Positions 42,728-56,352 are shown, counted from the stretch's first letter. The stretch is 64,000 bases of DNA from Ptychodera flava (GCF_041260155.1 NC_091931.1:25361154-25425153), one strand, 5' to 3'. The notes: generated by a model from the letters alone, not told the origin. Made by a program: numbers and translations.

Positions 42728-45316
42728 ATAAGAGGACGCATGGAAGAAATACAGGGAGAGCCTCGATAATAACATTGTTACTTGAGTCTAAGTGCTAAAG
42801 TTTGATACAAGGAAGATAATTGAAGTCTGCATTCCTAAATCGCAAGTATTTGTTTGTTAATCGAGTTACGAGACCAGATTTTAACAATTTTCTGCACAAT
42901 TATGCGTAAAGATAAATTGTTTTAGACATATTGATGAATTGCTATTACATGTAGCTATTCAACCAGGATTATTTTATCGGTTATATCGGTTTTTCATCCA
43001 GATTTTTCGGAAAGCAACTTTTGTGCAAAGGCTGTCGTCAAGCTTTTTCAACTGTTTGCGTGTGTGTAGAAGATTTGTGGCACATTGCATTCACAACGTA
43101 CATGAATTGAACACACTATCATGCTCATTTTTTCATATTAGCTTTTTAGATCTTAAGTAGGCCTGTATAAGTTGTTGTTCGGTAGAAATGGTTCAAAATT
43201 TTTATAGAATCTTGCGCAGATTTCTTTTATTAAAACATGCACCTAAACCGTGTATCATATCTTATAGGTCTTTGAAAAATGATGTAACTAGCAGTCTAGT
43301 CTGCTCAATTATGAATCCACATCTTAAAAGTTGTCATGAAGTAGGCTACTGATAATAAAATATCGCGCCAATCGTTCAGCAGTGCACCATATCAAAACAG
43401 CTTTCAATGAATAAAGACGCAACACCGTTTAGAAAAATGAAACGAAATTAGCAAAGTCTTGTTTATAAAGATGGCAAACTCGTACTTTTTAGTTTTAGAA
43501 TCGGGAGACTAAGGTGTATAAATGATCTCACAAATTTACCCGAATTTCGAAAGATAAATGTAAAATCAAGAACTTTTTGCTTTAAAAACATTAAAGTTGA
43601 AGTTTTTGTGGTGAAGAAAATATTTCTCTTATTGATGAAAATTACATTATACACAAGATTTGCTGATGTAGTAAATTTCTCCTTCATATTCGTACAATAA
43701 CATGTTATAATGTAAACTTTTTTATTTATTATTCAGCAGTATCCGCCATTCTCTTGGCTATTTTCAATCTCATCACAATAATGTACATTTCGTACTACTA
43801 TCTTTCAATTTCATTACATTAAATTTTATTTAATTAGATTCAACCATTTTACTCTACCAGTCGGTAAATATTGTTATGTATTTGAGGAGAAGAAATTGTT
43901 CGCGACTAAATACATAATATTTTGAAGGTTACCACAATCACAATTTTCTCAATAATTGCTTATTTTCTATTATTTATATAGTATCCCATACCACTAATGC
44001 GTTTTTCTATGACTCCTGGCATATCTTCACTTTTTCAATTTTTATAAGTCGTCTTTAACATAACATGTAATGGAGACTAAAACTTGTGAAATATAATAAT
44101 AATGAAGTTCAAAACATATCAACTCATAATAACATTTACTTTTGAAGCATTAGTCATGATAATTTCCCGTACCTTTTACTCAAAAACTTTTCGAAACAAT
44201 CTTTGCACGATTATACTTTGTTCATTTAAGTCATATGCTCATCAATTGAAAGGTTACTGTTTCTACATGTATATATATCGTAGACTTTTGTCATCAATAA
44301 AAAATATCTATATATCAAATCATCTGCCTGTAAACCTTAATTAATATGAAACTTTTCTTAAAAGATTCTATCAAATATTTTTCCGAAGTCGGATTCATCT
44401 GGTGAATAATTATTACTTTTTCTAGACTTGAACTAACAAATTGGACATGACCAATAATTACCAGATTCTTTTCCAATGCAAAAAACGCAATGTACCCTCC
44501 ATACCACGTTTTATCGCATGTAATTGGTTTGAAACTTGCTACTTTCTGCATAATGAAAAGTGAGTAATATCCTATTAGATCATGGAAGGTAACGGGGATC
44601 TTATTTGTTAATCTACCTGATAGGTTATAACTTTCATTTACACTTTCTATATATGTATTTTTGACACCCCTATGATCCATTCCTCTTTTTGATATCTTCC
44701 CCGTATTGTTATTGTCAGCATGTCAAATATTTGATATACGAAAATCTTCTTTATCGTATTGTCTTATTCATATTCGTATTGAAATTTTCGATCGCATTTT
44801 TCCTAAAATATTTCAATTTTTCAAACATGTCAATGCATATATTCACCGTACCAAGTCCTTTACAACTTTCACTGATTGAGCATTTTATCATCATTATAAC
44901 AACATTAAAAATTCAATATCCACAGTCAGTATATATTTTGATATATGTAAGTAGTCGATTTTCACAAAGTAGTATTTAAAATATCAATTGAACTGAGATA
45001 TCTTACAGTTTTTACAGAATTTTAAGTACACTAGAGCTATCAAAGAGTTATTACAGTATACGTAATACTTGTTAATTTCGAGGGGTAAATAAGGAATTAA
45101 TCATGCATTCTAAGTAAAAAATACCGTTTTGCTGTAGTGAAGGTTGATCAATTAATCAAAATCCGTCTGCATGCAAATTTTTGAATTTTGCGGGATATTA
45201 CAGAAACTTATCATATTAAATGAGAAACAAGAGTGTACAACTGAACACAATTGCATAGACTACATGTAACGAAACACGTGAGTATTTCCTGTTTCCATTT
45301 TTGCTATCTGTAACTA
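42728..45316. other. intergenic region between convergent CYP gene B and gene C
   Basis: AT-rich, no exon with paired splice sites, no RNA gene and no clear repeat found. The two neighbouring genes end towards each other here. Confidence 0.4.
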
Positions 45317-45322
45317 TTTATT
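45317..45322 (-). promoter_or_regulatory. polyadenylation signal of gene C
   Basis: AATAAA on the minus strand one base beyond the TGA stop at 45324-45326, which would give a very short 3'-UTR. Confidence 0.6.
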
Positions 45323-45323
45323 G

Positions 45324-45610
45324 TCACAATAGTTTAACCAATAAACCTGTCATTATGACTGCACCACGTTCTTTCGTGAACCATTCAATGTCTTCGTTGC
45401 TGAAATTGGGGTCGATCTGTGACGCCGCCCCAACCGTCTGCTGTCCAACACTATAGCTGCTAGGTCTGACAACGACTTTAAGCGCTACTTGTGCATCGTA
45501 CGTCTGCTCGTCGAATTTATCCTGAAATCTGTGAACAGAAACATCCTACTGTCAGTAGATGAAAAGTAATACAATGAACAATTATAAGGCTGACCTATGA
45601 ATGAAAATAA

Positions 45611-45641
<31 letters not shown>

Positions 45642-45796
45642 CATACATACATACATACATACATACGTACGCTTAACCTCATTAGTTTATTTTCTTCATT
45701 ATTCATTAAGATACAACGACGTCTTAAAGTAATGATGAATATACACACAATATCAAAGTGATATAAGCATCAACATTTAAGTAGTTAAATAGTAGT

Positions 45797-45860
<64 letters not shown>

Positions 45861-48800
45861 ATATGCTTGTAGCCATCAGTGAGCAACATCATTTTGAAAA
45901 TTGAAAGTAATGATTAGAAGGTTGAATAGACCTTTGAGGGTATTGAACTTGTTTGTACCTTTCTGGCGTCGCATAAGCATCTAATCCGGAATATATTATG
46001 CTTGGAGACAAGAATATCATTTGCGTATCGAAATCTTCCGATGGTTTTGCACTTGGATTAAAATGCCCAGGTCTTTCGCTAAGCTCCGTTCCTCCCAATA
46101 CAACGTCTCCTGCGCCAGCATGAACGTTCCGTAAATGTAAAATCAAAGTAAATTTGAAATTATACTCAAGTTTTAGGCATTCTATTTCTTATGTAAGATA
46201 CCCACACATTTAAGAGGCATTCACATTCATGAACAAATCGAATAATATTAAAATAACGTGTTACTAAATTGGAATAAATAGCTTACGTACAAGATGAGAG
46301 GATACGGATAATTGTTCATATGTGGCAGAAAGAATATATGAACAAACAAACGAACGAACACACAAATTAACAAACCTACGTAAGAATGAATGAATGAATG
46401 AATGAATGAACTGATGAATGAATGAATGAGATTCAAGTGAATGAGCAAATGAGCTCAGATTTGTTTATATTTTGAATCAGAAAATATCAAACTCGGTTTA
46501 TTTAAGTGAAGCCTCATATTGAATTTACACTGAATCTGAGTTCGCGGGACAACGTCAGCAATCATGAGGTCAAGTTCTCACAGGTCTAGGGTCAACTAGA
46601 GTGACGAATCATAATCTGCTAGAGTCTCTCCGGGTTATTACAAGATTGACTATTTCATAACCCATGAAAGATGTTTCAACGTTAAACGAACGCAAAATAG
46701 TTTTATGGTACCATAGATCATTGCCTTGAAAGCAGTATGTATTACGTATAGTGTACATAAAATCAAAGTTTGAATTGAATACATAATGACATTGTGATCA
46801 TATGTGATCATGTACACAATGTTAACACTCGATCTTTTGGAACGTACGGTCCTTAATACTACTGAAGAATCACACTCTCTATCAAAACAATTTGTCATAC
46901 CTGGGATGGCAATTTGCCTCGTGCGTAAAATGGAAAGCAATGCGTTTCGTTTTGTGCCATGATACGCTACATGCCACGATTGGAAGACATCAATGTCGTC
47001 ATCAGATGTCGTTGGTGGTACCCTGTTAAATAGGCGACAACGTGCAATTCGTATTAACGTTGTTACACATATACAAACATGAAAACCCACTAGCTGTAAC
47101 TCTTTAAATTTGTTGACCGCAAATTATCTTCCCTGGTTTTCTCTGAACTCTACCCTATGAAGGGTTTTGGGCTTCTACTGCATTAGGAAATAATTCCTTT
47201 GTGAAACATTTGACAAGCAAATACATATTTTAACGGTCATTTTGGTTTCCGGCCATTTTCTAAAATTGTAATATTATAAAGTAAACAGAACATACAATGT
47301 CAGGGTTGAAAACATTTACCCCTGTGCATTACATTAGACTACTCTTTGCAGTTTATGTGAAGATTTCAGTGCATACATGCACAGTATCCACGGTTTTCGA
47401 TTTTCAGCATGGGGCTGCGTTTTGATGTTTGGGCAAACATTTAATCGCAGTGTAGTCTTTACCTTGTTCAAATTCCATATACAGTCCAAGCGTGTAGTTA
47501 ATAATAAGTGTATACGTCCGCCTCAATAATTACATTTTCACAAAATTATTTCAGCTTGAAAGTGAAAATCATAAACATAATCCTAAAAGATACAGCTAGT
47601 TGGGCTTTAAGTTGAACACTATCGGAACTAATTTTGGAGAATAGAATCTTTAATTGTTCAATTTATCACAAGTGTTAGGTGCCTGTAGCTGAAAGTTGCA
47701 ATATTACAAATTACCCTTAAAAACTTGAATTGCAAAACGAAAGAAGATGAACTTAAATTTGATAAAAACCTACATTCATACAAATTGAAGATACTATTTT
47801 CCAAAATTACATCCGATCGCGTTAAAAATATTAAACGGAAAAGTACCACTTTAAGCAATTGAGAGACTTGGATTGACAATATCTATCTGACAATTTAATT
47901 GTTTTTAGGAATTGTTAAAGCGACTTGTTTCGAGACAAACACGCGCTGGAATCAAATGTTTTGCATATTCAAATAGTCCATGATTCATCATTTAAATTAT
48001 AATGCTGACCCCTGTCAGTGCAGAGTACCATAACCCGTCTATTTATCAGAGCTGCTGGAAATATGCCTATACTTGATATAGTGGTTTGGTACTACTTGGC
48101 AAAAACCATACAAAGAGTAGACAATATGATCAAGGAATGGGAAAACTTAATGTGCTGCTTGAGAAAGTACTTTCAATAATTAAATCACAGAAAATTGCGC
48201 AGTCTATGACGTTTAACATTAAGTGTTCGATTACACAGGATTAATTTGACATACTTGAGACCAAAACGACACCACTCTATAGGTACTCCGTAATCTTTTC
48301 CTGGTTGTCCATGCGTTTTGTATAGAATGTCTCCCTAACGTCAAAACAAGACTCACAGTAACACTTGTCAAACTCCCGAGATAAGTATACATCTGAAAGA
48401 TAACAAGTCAAAGCATTTGTAATTACTGTGAATTCAATGTACAAACGTAACAAGCGAAAATTACACCACATAGTAGTTGCTTGAAAATATGCAAATGGTA
48501 TTGACTCAAAGTGGAGGTCACGTCCATACAATGCAAGATGTGAGGTACGTGACTCATTTGACGATTGGATTTTGTAACAGTACAAAGATACATCAAATGC
48601 CATTGTAATTTCTTACTTACCTTTCACACAAAGGTGATTCAAGTATCTCCAACAAAGTTCTTTGTACTGACACTGTATCGGGAAATTTCCATGCATTGAT
48701 GATGACTCTAAACACGATATGAAGAAATGAATTAGCAATATGATTTCCTTTAGGAACCTTCGGTATACACATTAGACGCATGACCTAAGGTCGTAATTCA

Positions 48801-51800
48801 TTTGTTTAAGGGGATCGTATAATCCTGTTTCGTTTTCTACGGTCAAGATTCCATAACGATTTTCGTAGTCACTGTGTTTCTAAACTCAGATCAGCAAGAA
48901 TAACAGCTGGAAAGGTAGGCACTGTGTTCCGATTTTATCGTTTGGCTAGAATCGATACAACGTACATCAGAGCGATGCATTGGGGTGGCATTTTTTCTTC
49001 AACGCCATCGATATCGATACGATGTTAAGAGTTCAAATAGGAAAATAACGTATCTAAGGAACTCTAAGTAATATAAACACTCTATTGGGAACCCAAGTTT
49101 CATGTACAAATTAAGACATCTAATCGATATTCTTAGGCATATAAGTAAGTTATTGATGCACTGAGTTAAAATCGATGAGTGTTGAGTTTGAATAGTCTTT
49201 TTCTCGGATCTGTGCAATATCGAAGATTTAAAGAAGCATGTCAGAGTAAGGAAAGACACATCCCCTCGATTGATTTTACCATGTCGAAATCGATCGAACT
49301 TGCATCTCGACAGGTTTATTTAATCCAAAATGCCACTCAAGGGCACAAAAATTGCAGTAATTACTGAAAGGTCGGGGTAACTAATGCCATAAGTTCTCTA
49401 GCAGCGACTTCACTGTTTCCCGTCTTTCCCAGAGAAACTACACAGTCCGTACAGCTTATACCTAGAATTATCTCGTACTTAATCAAGAAATACTCACGAG
49501 CAGCACAACCTCTCAACAGAATCAACGCTCGTTGTGACGCTGCCACGAGGGTTGCATTTCTAATCTTTGTCAGATCCAACAGTGTGTCTTGTAGACCTTT
49601 CGTTTTGAAGATGTTCTTCTTCGTGGTCTCATAATTCGCCAACGTGTACACGGCGTTTACGGCACATCCCTGTTCGATAGGCGACTCCTTCTTCATCACG
49701 TCTATAAGTAACGGCACCAAGCCTTTTTTCACTATGGTGTCCCTATTTTTCCTGTTCAGTGTAAGCTTTGCGAGCCCGTCAACAACATTCTTGACGGTGA
49801 AAATAACACCTTTTTCGGTAACGAGCGACAGGTTTTCGTTGGCAAGAGCCCTCCACAGAATATGCAGCAGATGGTCGATGACCCGCTTATCCGCTAAGAC
49901 CGCATCCGTTGAATCATCCTCATCCATGTTCGACAAACACAGGGTTGCTACAGTTGCCAAGTCCATATCTTCTGCTTTGGTGAATTGCTCGAGTTTCTCA
50001 GGGGCGCGTATTTCGTGATATATCTGTTTGTTTTCGACGACGGCCGCACAGTTGTGTAGTACTCCAAGGGCTGAGTACACGATGAATCGCCGTTTCTGCA
50101 ATGCACAAATTCGATTAACACACAACACATAGGTAAACATAATATTACTGATATTAATGTATTAGACGTTTAAATTCAACAACCTTTACAGATAATAGAT
50201 AAAATTTCCCGTGCAATTTCTCTGAATGAATAAAGAGGCTTGATAAATAAAAAGAATTTGTAATATATAAACAATGTACTCAACGACCGACGGTAGAGTA
50301 TGGTGTGCTGATTAGTTTGAACTTACTTTCGGGAGATTCACACTAAGCTTACATCATTCTTAAGATATTTGCTAGATGACGAAAGTATCCTACCAGTTGT
50401 GACATAATTATCAGATGTGTTACAATACAGCAAACATTCATACAGTAGTCTAATTTTTACTATAGTTGATAAGTCTCATTTCTTTAATTTTCATTTCTTT
50501 ATTTTCATTGCGCTTACCTCATTTGTAACATCTTTTGGTCCAAAGCGTTGCAAATCGTCCAACATCGCATCCAGTAACCCATTACTGCCGAATGCTCTTG
50601 CCAGCTTGTGACTTATGTAAGAATAATTCCAGCAGATGTTACGGACAATGAGGATGCCGAGCCACAGTGTTTCAGTCGGTGTTTTTTTGCCTTCATCGGT
50701 GAGAAATCTGAGAAATTTTGTCAGCTCAGCCGCTCCACCGAGACATGCAAGATGGTCGCCAAATTTTTGCCGTATACGGTCATTTACGGCGTCATCAAAT
50801 GGCTTTAACATTGTGACAAACAGATTCCTTATCACAGATTTCAGTATACCCCCACTTCTAAGCATTTGCATGGTATCTCGCATCTGAAACATCATTGCAT
50901 CAGGATCACGGCCGATCACTTTGCCAGACGTTTGTTCAGACAGAAGCGGATCGTCATCGTTTGACTTAACTTGCGAGTCATGGTCTACAAATGACAGGAG
51001 AATAGATAAGAAAATGGAAGTTGTCTGCTTTCAACTAACAGTGCTTTATCTTGCCGCAAAAAAAATCCATTACATTTAATTTATATACCGGAAAATGCTC
51101 GAATGTTTCATTAGGGGCCTAAGTGTTGGTATTGTCTGAAAACTGAGACTCTTGCATTGTTGTCATAATTTTACAATTTAATTTAAATACTAATTTTCAG
51201 CATCATTCATCGCAAAACCGTCTGGTGCAGCTTCCAATAAAAAAAGCACTTTAGGGTCACACGTTTGTACATAGGTGAATAAAAAGTGCAATTATATTAT
51301 TTCACTTCATTTATATAACTTTTCTATTACTTTGCTAAACAAGTTTAATTTGCTAGGTAAGGTCCTACGAGCTTTAATTTCATAGTACTCTAAAGTTTAT
51401 TAAAAATGCAACGTATTAACCAGCTGACATGAAAATGATCAATGTCTTGCACTGCCGTTATATTACTGTATCATCGATATACATAGTATTTCCATCAATA
51501 TTTGGTCAAGACTTTTCATGTATCACTTAATTGGCAAATTTTAATTAGCTGACATGAAAGTGCAAAATGTCTTTCACTCTTTGCCTACAATACCATTGTA
51601 TCGTCAAGATTTTTCTATCTTTCTGCGACAAACAGATACAATGACATAAAGACACGAATATACACAAACAGCGATCGGTATGACACTAGCCCATGTATTC
51701 ACACATGTGAGGTAAAAGCGTGTGCAGTAGATGTTTGCTACCTTCGATATAGCGTTGTGTTGAGGTGACCTTTTCTCCAAATCATATATTAGTTTCACGT

Positions 51801-54444
51801 TGAGATAAAATTTGCAGTAAATAATTCATACATCCTATCCAGATGCCTACCTTGTGTTATAGTACCACATATAGTAACTCTTTCCGCTTGTCCCTTCACA
51901 TCGACAATGCCATACACATCATGGGAGAAGCCGTCGATTCTCGATTTCATTTCCAGCATCTTACCGTTGAAGTACAAATTGACTATATTTTCGTCGGTCA
52001 ATTCAAATCCAATTTTGTCTCCCACCTTGTGCACATTCAAAAGAGAGAATGCGAGAACTTCAGTAAGTTATACTGTATGCTGCCGTCTTAATTTTCCGGA
52101 AATTAAACTTATACGATTAAACAGATGTAAATAGTTATGACAAATTAAGTTCTATCATTACCGTGCAGTCGACGTCAAGATCTACTTTGAGCTTTTCTTC
52201 TATCTTTCTGCCGTTTTTCAAGATGTTTGATCCAGACCACAGCAACGTTTCTCCAATTCTGGAACCGAGAATGGTCCTCGGCAGTTCAAATTTATCCGGA
52301 GGATTGGTTGTAAAACCAACGACTAGGCTGTGGTTGTGTAGCCTGTCGCTGTTGGTATCAAGTCTAACCTCAAATCTCACGCCTTTTTCGATTGGTTGTC
52401 TGGTCAGAACCACGCCGTTCCAAAGACTTTGTCGTCCCCTTTGACACGAAATATAAATCATGAAATATAAATGTTTTAGTAGACTGTATATGATCAACAC
52501 ACAGTGAACAGTACGGCAATATGTTGATACACAAAATAATATACTTTAAATAATTCTAAAATGTTTTTTTTAGACAGAAACAAAAACAGATCATCCAATA
52601 TAATTTTATTTCATTCTTTAGGTAAGATTTCATAATCTTGACGAGATTCAAAAAACCGTCGGGGTTTTTTTTTTGTTATTATTCGCTAAACTCAGCGATA
52701 CCATGATACCTTGCGATAGTTCATCTATCTAGCTATCAGGTTCACAAGAGCACCGGCTAAATCACGCAAATGGGCAATACTTTTAAGTTTCTTACCGTTT
52801 CCGCCTTGCAACTCTTCCGTCGTAAATGGTATCGATATTTTCACCACATTCGGAATGGAACGAATATTTACTGATACCCGTCGGTGGAGGAACTGAATAT
52901 GGCTGATTCAGATGTGTCTCTAATAGAAATGTATATATAACATGTAAAGAATGAAATTTATATCAGAATGTCAGTACATGTTCTTTACTCATTGTATAAT
53001 CCTAGCGGATTTTGACAGGAAATTCTATTAAGCCATATGTACAGCCCTTTTAACACAGACCTATCCCAACCTTTGCGAAGGGCTAAGGCAGAGAGTAACT
53101 TGGATGAATTTTGAAAAGTAATTCAAGTAAAATTGAGAGAGTACCGTAAACGTTAATATCTCTTGGTCAAAAAGGAGACCTTGTAGCAACATATAATGGG
53201 CCTGAGATATTACAGTTTTTTTGTAGTGCTATAATTCATAGACTGAAGAGTTTGAGATTACATTTAATACATAGCCAAAAGTTATTTTAATATCTAACGT
53301 AGATATTGTGACAATGTCTCTACTCTCATTTTCAATACACTTACCTTTATTTCCGATATAACGCATGCTGATACCTCTGTTCCCACACGTCACACTTATG
53401 CTAATGAAGAGTCTCCTCTCAACATTCTTATGTGGTAGGTTATTGAACGCCTCTCCAAGCTCGTCATCGTCAGTTTCAAAGCTAGAAAATCAAATTGTGG
53501 GTCGCCGCATATGAAATATTATTATACATCTACCATCGAGAACAATAGAATTTAGCGTGCGCTAAAAAGCCGTACGGAACGAGCGCCCGTTCCGTAACAC
53601 GTACGGTTTCAAGGCGCCCCATTCCCTGCGGCTGTATCTTCGCGTTCACTGTAGAACGGTTTCAAGGGACCCCTTGGACGAGTGCCAGAACAAGTCTCGC
53701 GCGCGCTCTGTACGTACGTATGTGTGTAGTGCACACACTCCAAAACTTGCAGAAGCGCGTCCGAGGTAGCGTTCTACACTGGCGCGATAAAATCGGAAGA
53801 AAAATTGTTGACATTGCACGAAAACGGTCACTACTCCGACATTTTGATGCCCCGATTAGGAATGTAAGATGTATAATAATAAGGTTATTACGAAAATACC
53901 GCAAAGGATGCACTCGGACATTGGCGCCTCGCATCGCCCTCCGCTTCGCGTCGGGCGATACGCTGCGCCAATGTCCTCGTGCATACGTTCCCTGGACTTT
54001 GTTGTTGTGGAACAGCTCACCATCGACCAGACACCATCCCCACGAATCGCATGTTGCCCCCAAAAGGTGTTGATAACTCGTATGGCAAGACTGATTATTA
54101 ATTTCCGTGACGACCCCGATCATCGCATGGGAGCCCCTCTCTTCCTTCGGCCAGTGGATCTCGAACACATGCGTACCACTCCAATAACCTACTTTACCCC
54201 GCACAAGGCAAGGCTTCTCTGTCTCCCTATATTTGCGAATAGTTATGCCGTCATGTAGAACTTTGAAGTTATCTTGACACTCTTCCCCATTCCAAGCGTG
54301 CTCTTGTTGGACAATCGTGGAGAGGCTGTACTTTCTATCGGCGTCCTTTAAAAATTTCCTCAATAAATTCTGGTCTACTGTTGTTATACCTATTGGCCTG
54401 TATTCACCATAGACGAATTCATTCTGCGATGTTTTATTACCCAT
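45324..54444 (-). CDS. gene C: SPRY - NHR - armadillo-like - Cys-rich - 'HGT' multidomain protein
   Basis: Twelve coding exons, minus strand: 54444..53987, 53481..53345, 52919..52796, 52438..52162, 52025..51851, 50984..50518, 50095..49498, 48707..48621, 48392..48255, 47022..46901, 46109..45959, 45528..45324. Phases agree throughout except one apparent 1-nt loss in the ninth. About 979 residues. Domains: MGNKTS start (N-myristoylation-like); SPRY of the SPSB/FBXO45 kind (EQHAWN-like EHAWNGEE, GKVGYWSG, TCDSWGW), lacking its middle; NHR/neuralized (about 215-385; FHSECG, WNGVVLTR, FELPR, VGDKIGF); armadillo-like helices (about 400-745); Cys cluster (KCYCESC); C-terminal module with WHVAYHGTK, DTQMIFLSPS and IEWFTKERG. 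SPRY and NHR are substrate- or partner-binding in ubiquitin ligases; the whole-protein role is unknown. Exon 7 could also read through its GTGAGT donor to a stop 45 codons later. Confidence 0.8.
45613..45668. repeat. (ACAT)n microsatellite
   Basis: Tetranucleotide run in the last intron of gene C. Confidence 0.92.
45796..45860. repeat. (GATA)n microsatellite
   Basis: Tetranucleotide run in the last intron of gene C. Confidence 0.92.
46383..46429. repeat. (GAAT)n microsatellite
   Basis: Tetranucleotide run, one interruption, in an intron of gene C. Confidence 0.9.
47610..47825. repeat. dispersed repeat, copy 1 (partner at 59310)
   Basis: About 215 bp in an intron of gene C resembling 59310-59560: shared AGTGTTAGGTGC, TAGCT-AA-GTTGCAAT, TTACAAATTAC, and a closing CCAAAATTA-TCC-ATCG block. 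Function unknown. Confidence 0.55.
53510..53986. repeat. GC-rich inverted repeats in the SPRY-splitting intron of gene C
   Basis: Unlike its AT-rich surroundings. Hairpins: 53571-53607 (CCGTACGGAACG and CGTTCCGT...CGTACGG) and 53906-53986 (arms of about 34 bp around GGACATTGGCGC and complement, tip TCGGGCG/CGCCCTCCGCTTCGCG). The second hairpin begins at the inferred donor of exon 1. Looks like inserted MITE material. Confidence 0.6.
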
Positions 54445-55134
54445 TCTGAAAGTCAAAAGGGCGAGGCGTTTATACGTATTAGCAGAAGAAATACAACAAT
54501 GCAATTAAAAACATTATAAGTATTTGAATCGAAAGGGTCGAAAGTCTCCATTGCTTCCACATAATTCTGATCCTATCCATTGCATTGAAAGCAGAACTGG
54601 CACGAGGTCAAATATTTCAGTGACAATTTTATTACGGAATAAAAATGTTTCTGTAGCAGGATTCCATACTACTTGCTTTGTGCTTAACAATAGAGCGCAA
54701 TTAATCATAAACACAAGACAGGGAGAAAGCTGAGGTGTAGTAATCTATAAAAGTACCCATAAGCCCTTCTCGATTTTTTCTTTCTGATTGACATTAGTAT
54801 TCAGTCCCTGTCCTTGGGCCAGAACAAAAAAAGTAAAAATGCAGTCAAACGTAACCTCCCCCTAAAAAACTAACACGAACCAATGGAATGATATAGCTTT
54901 TAACTTCACGAAACTTTCACGCCCACTTCTCATTTCACCCAATGTTGTACTTTTACGTCGCACGCCCATTTGTCAATATATACATCATAACCTTTGTGTG
55001 ACATTTTTTTTCCTGCAATAAGCACGTACGCCACTTTCAAGAGTTCTTAAACTCTAGCGAGGTCACCTCCTAAAAAAGTGATAGCCAGCTTACAGCCTCC
55101 CCTGCACGTACAACAGCGAGATACTTCAAATTCT

Positions 55135-56352
55135 TTCTCGAAATAAAAATCCCCTTTCGACATAGCATAATGTTACGTGCAGAGAAAATGAACAAAAGGG
55201 TGAACTCAGCAGTTAACGTTTAAACAAAATTTATTACAAAAATAAAACTAATTGCTAAGTCAGGGATAGAGTACAAGCTTTAAAAGTGTACAGATTACTT
55301 ATCTCAGCTGGGACGGCAAAGCTCCAGTCTCAGAGTTGTAACAGTCTGTCGGACGAAAGAATAGTCCTTTGGCTTGCAGGCTTGAAGCTGCACAAAGTCC
55401 ACAGTATAAATCCAGCGTTGGCAGTGAGGGTCTTGGAAAGTCTTGAGAATGACTACTGCTGGAGTTTAGTAACACACAAGAGACACGATCCCAAAAGTCT
55501 GACTGGAAGCTGTGCACGTCCCTTTTATAAAGGCATATAAGAACAATCTAGAACTTTTATTGACATGCTAATTACTGTTCTAAAATTATCTCCCTTACAC
55601 AACTAATCAACTTTCCAGAACATTCCAAAACACGACTAATTGAATTCAAGGTTGTGAGGTCATTAAGGGCAGTGACCTTAAGAATGTTCTAGACTAATTG
55701 GACTCAGGTCATGATGAGTGTGGGGGAAATGACCTACATAGCATAAAAATCTATTCGATGATCTTAGGGGCCGAGGTATTTTTTACACGTGCATGGTAAA
55801 CGCAATTTCTGCGTTTAGGGGGAGAGGTTTGGCTGTTTTTGAAGAACTCATAAATCCAACCAATCCGTATTCTGTATCAGCATACCTACAATCGATAAAA
55901 AGGGTAAAATTTGCTATTTTTCTATATTTTATCTTTCACAATCACGCATACGCTACCACCACCCTTGGCGCCCCTCCGAAATCAATCTCTATTCAGCGCC
56001 AACTCGACAATGACGCAACGAATAGAATAAAATGAATTGAAACAGTGTATCCAAAATGATTGTTACGTTATTTTACATATGCACTGAACCGCATGTATGT
56101 CAAAAGAATGCGGGTGCAGCGCCGATGGCCTGCTACACGTCAAACAATATAGCGCAATATTTTACGATACATAAAAACGTGTAGCAAGATGTTACGATAT
56201 AACAGGATATAGTGCGATTTATGCGCACGGTGATCGAAAAACAGCCAAAACTCTCCCCCTAAACTTGAAATTGCGTTATCCATGCGCGTGTAATAATTAT
56301 ACACTGCCCCTAAGATCATCGAATATATTTCTATGCTATGTCGAAAGGGGAT
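55135..56352. repeat. inverted-repeat element(s) in the 5' intron of gene C
   Basis: 55735-55850 pairs with 56235-56352: CATAGCATA, ATTCGATGATCTTAGGGGC, CGCAATTTC, TTTAGGGGGAGAG and GGCTGTTTTT match in inverted order. A further copy of the outer end (CCCCTTTCGACATAGCATA) lies at about 55152-55171, so a nested or larger fold-back is likely. No coding. Confidence 0.6.

Noticed and set aside
44102..44979. Several 80-120-codon frames between CYP gene B and gene C
   Set aside because: AT-rich chance frames with Ile/Phe/Tyr/Lys-biased translations, no motifs and no splice-site support.
53662..53986. Continuation of the SPRY exon of gene C beyond HNNKVQGT
   Set aside because: The open frame runs into hairpin DNA with a basic, low-similarity tail; the next real exon (53481..53345) joins in phase from the GTATGC donor.
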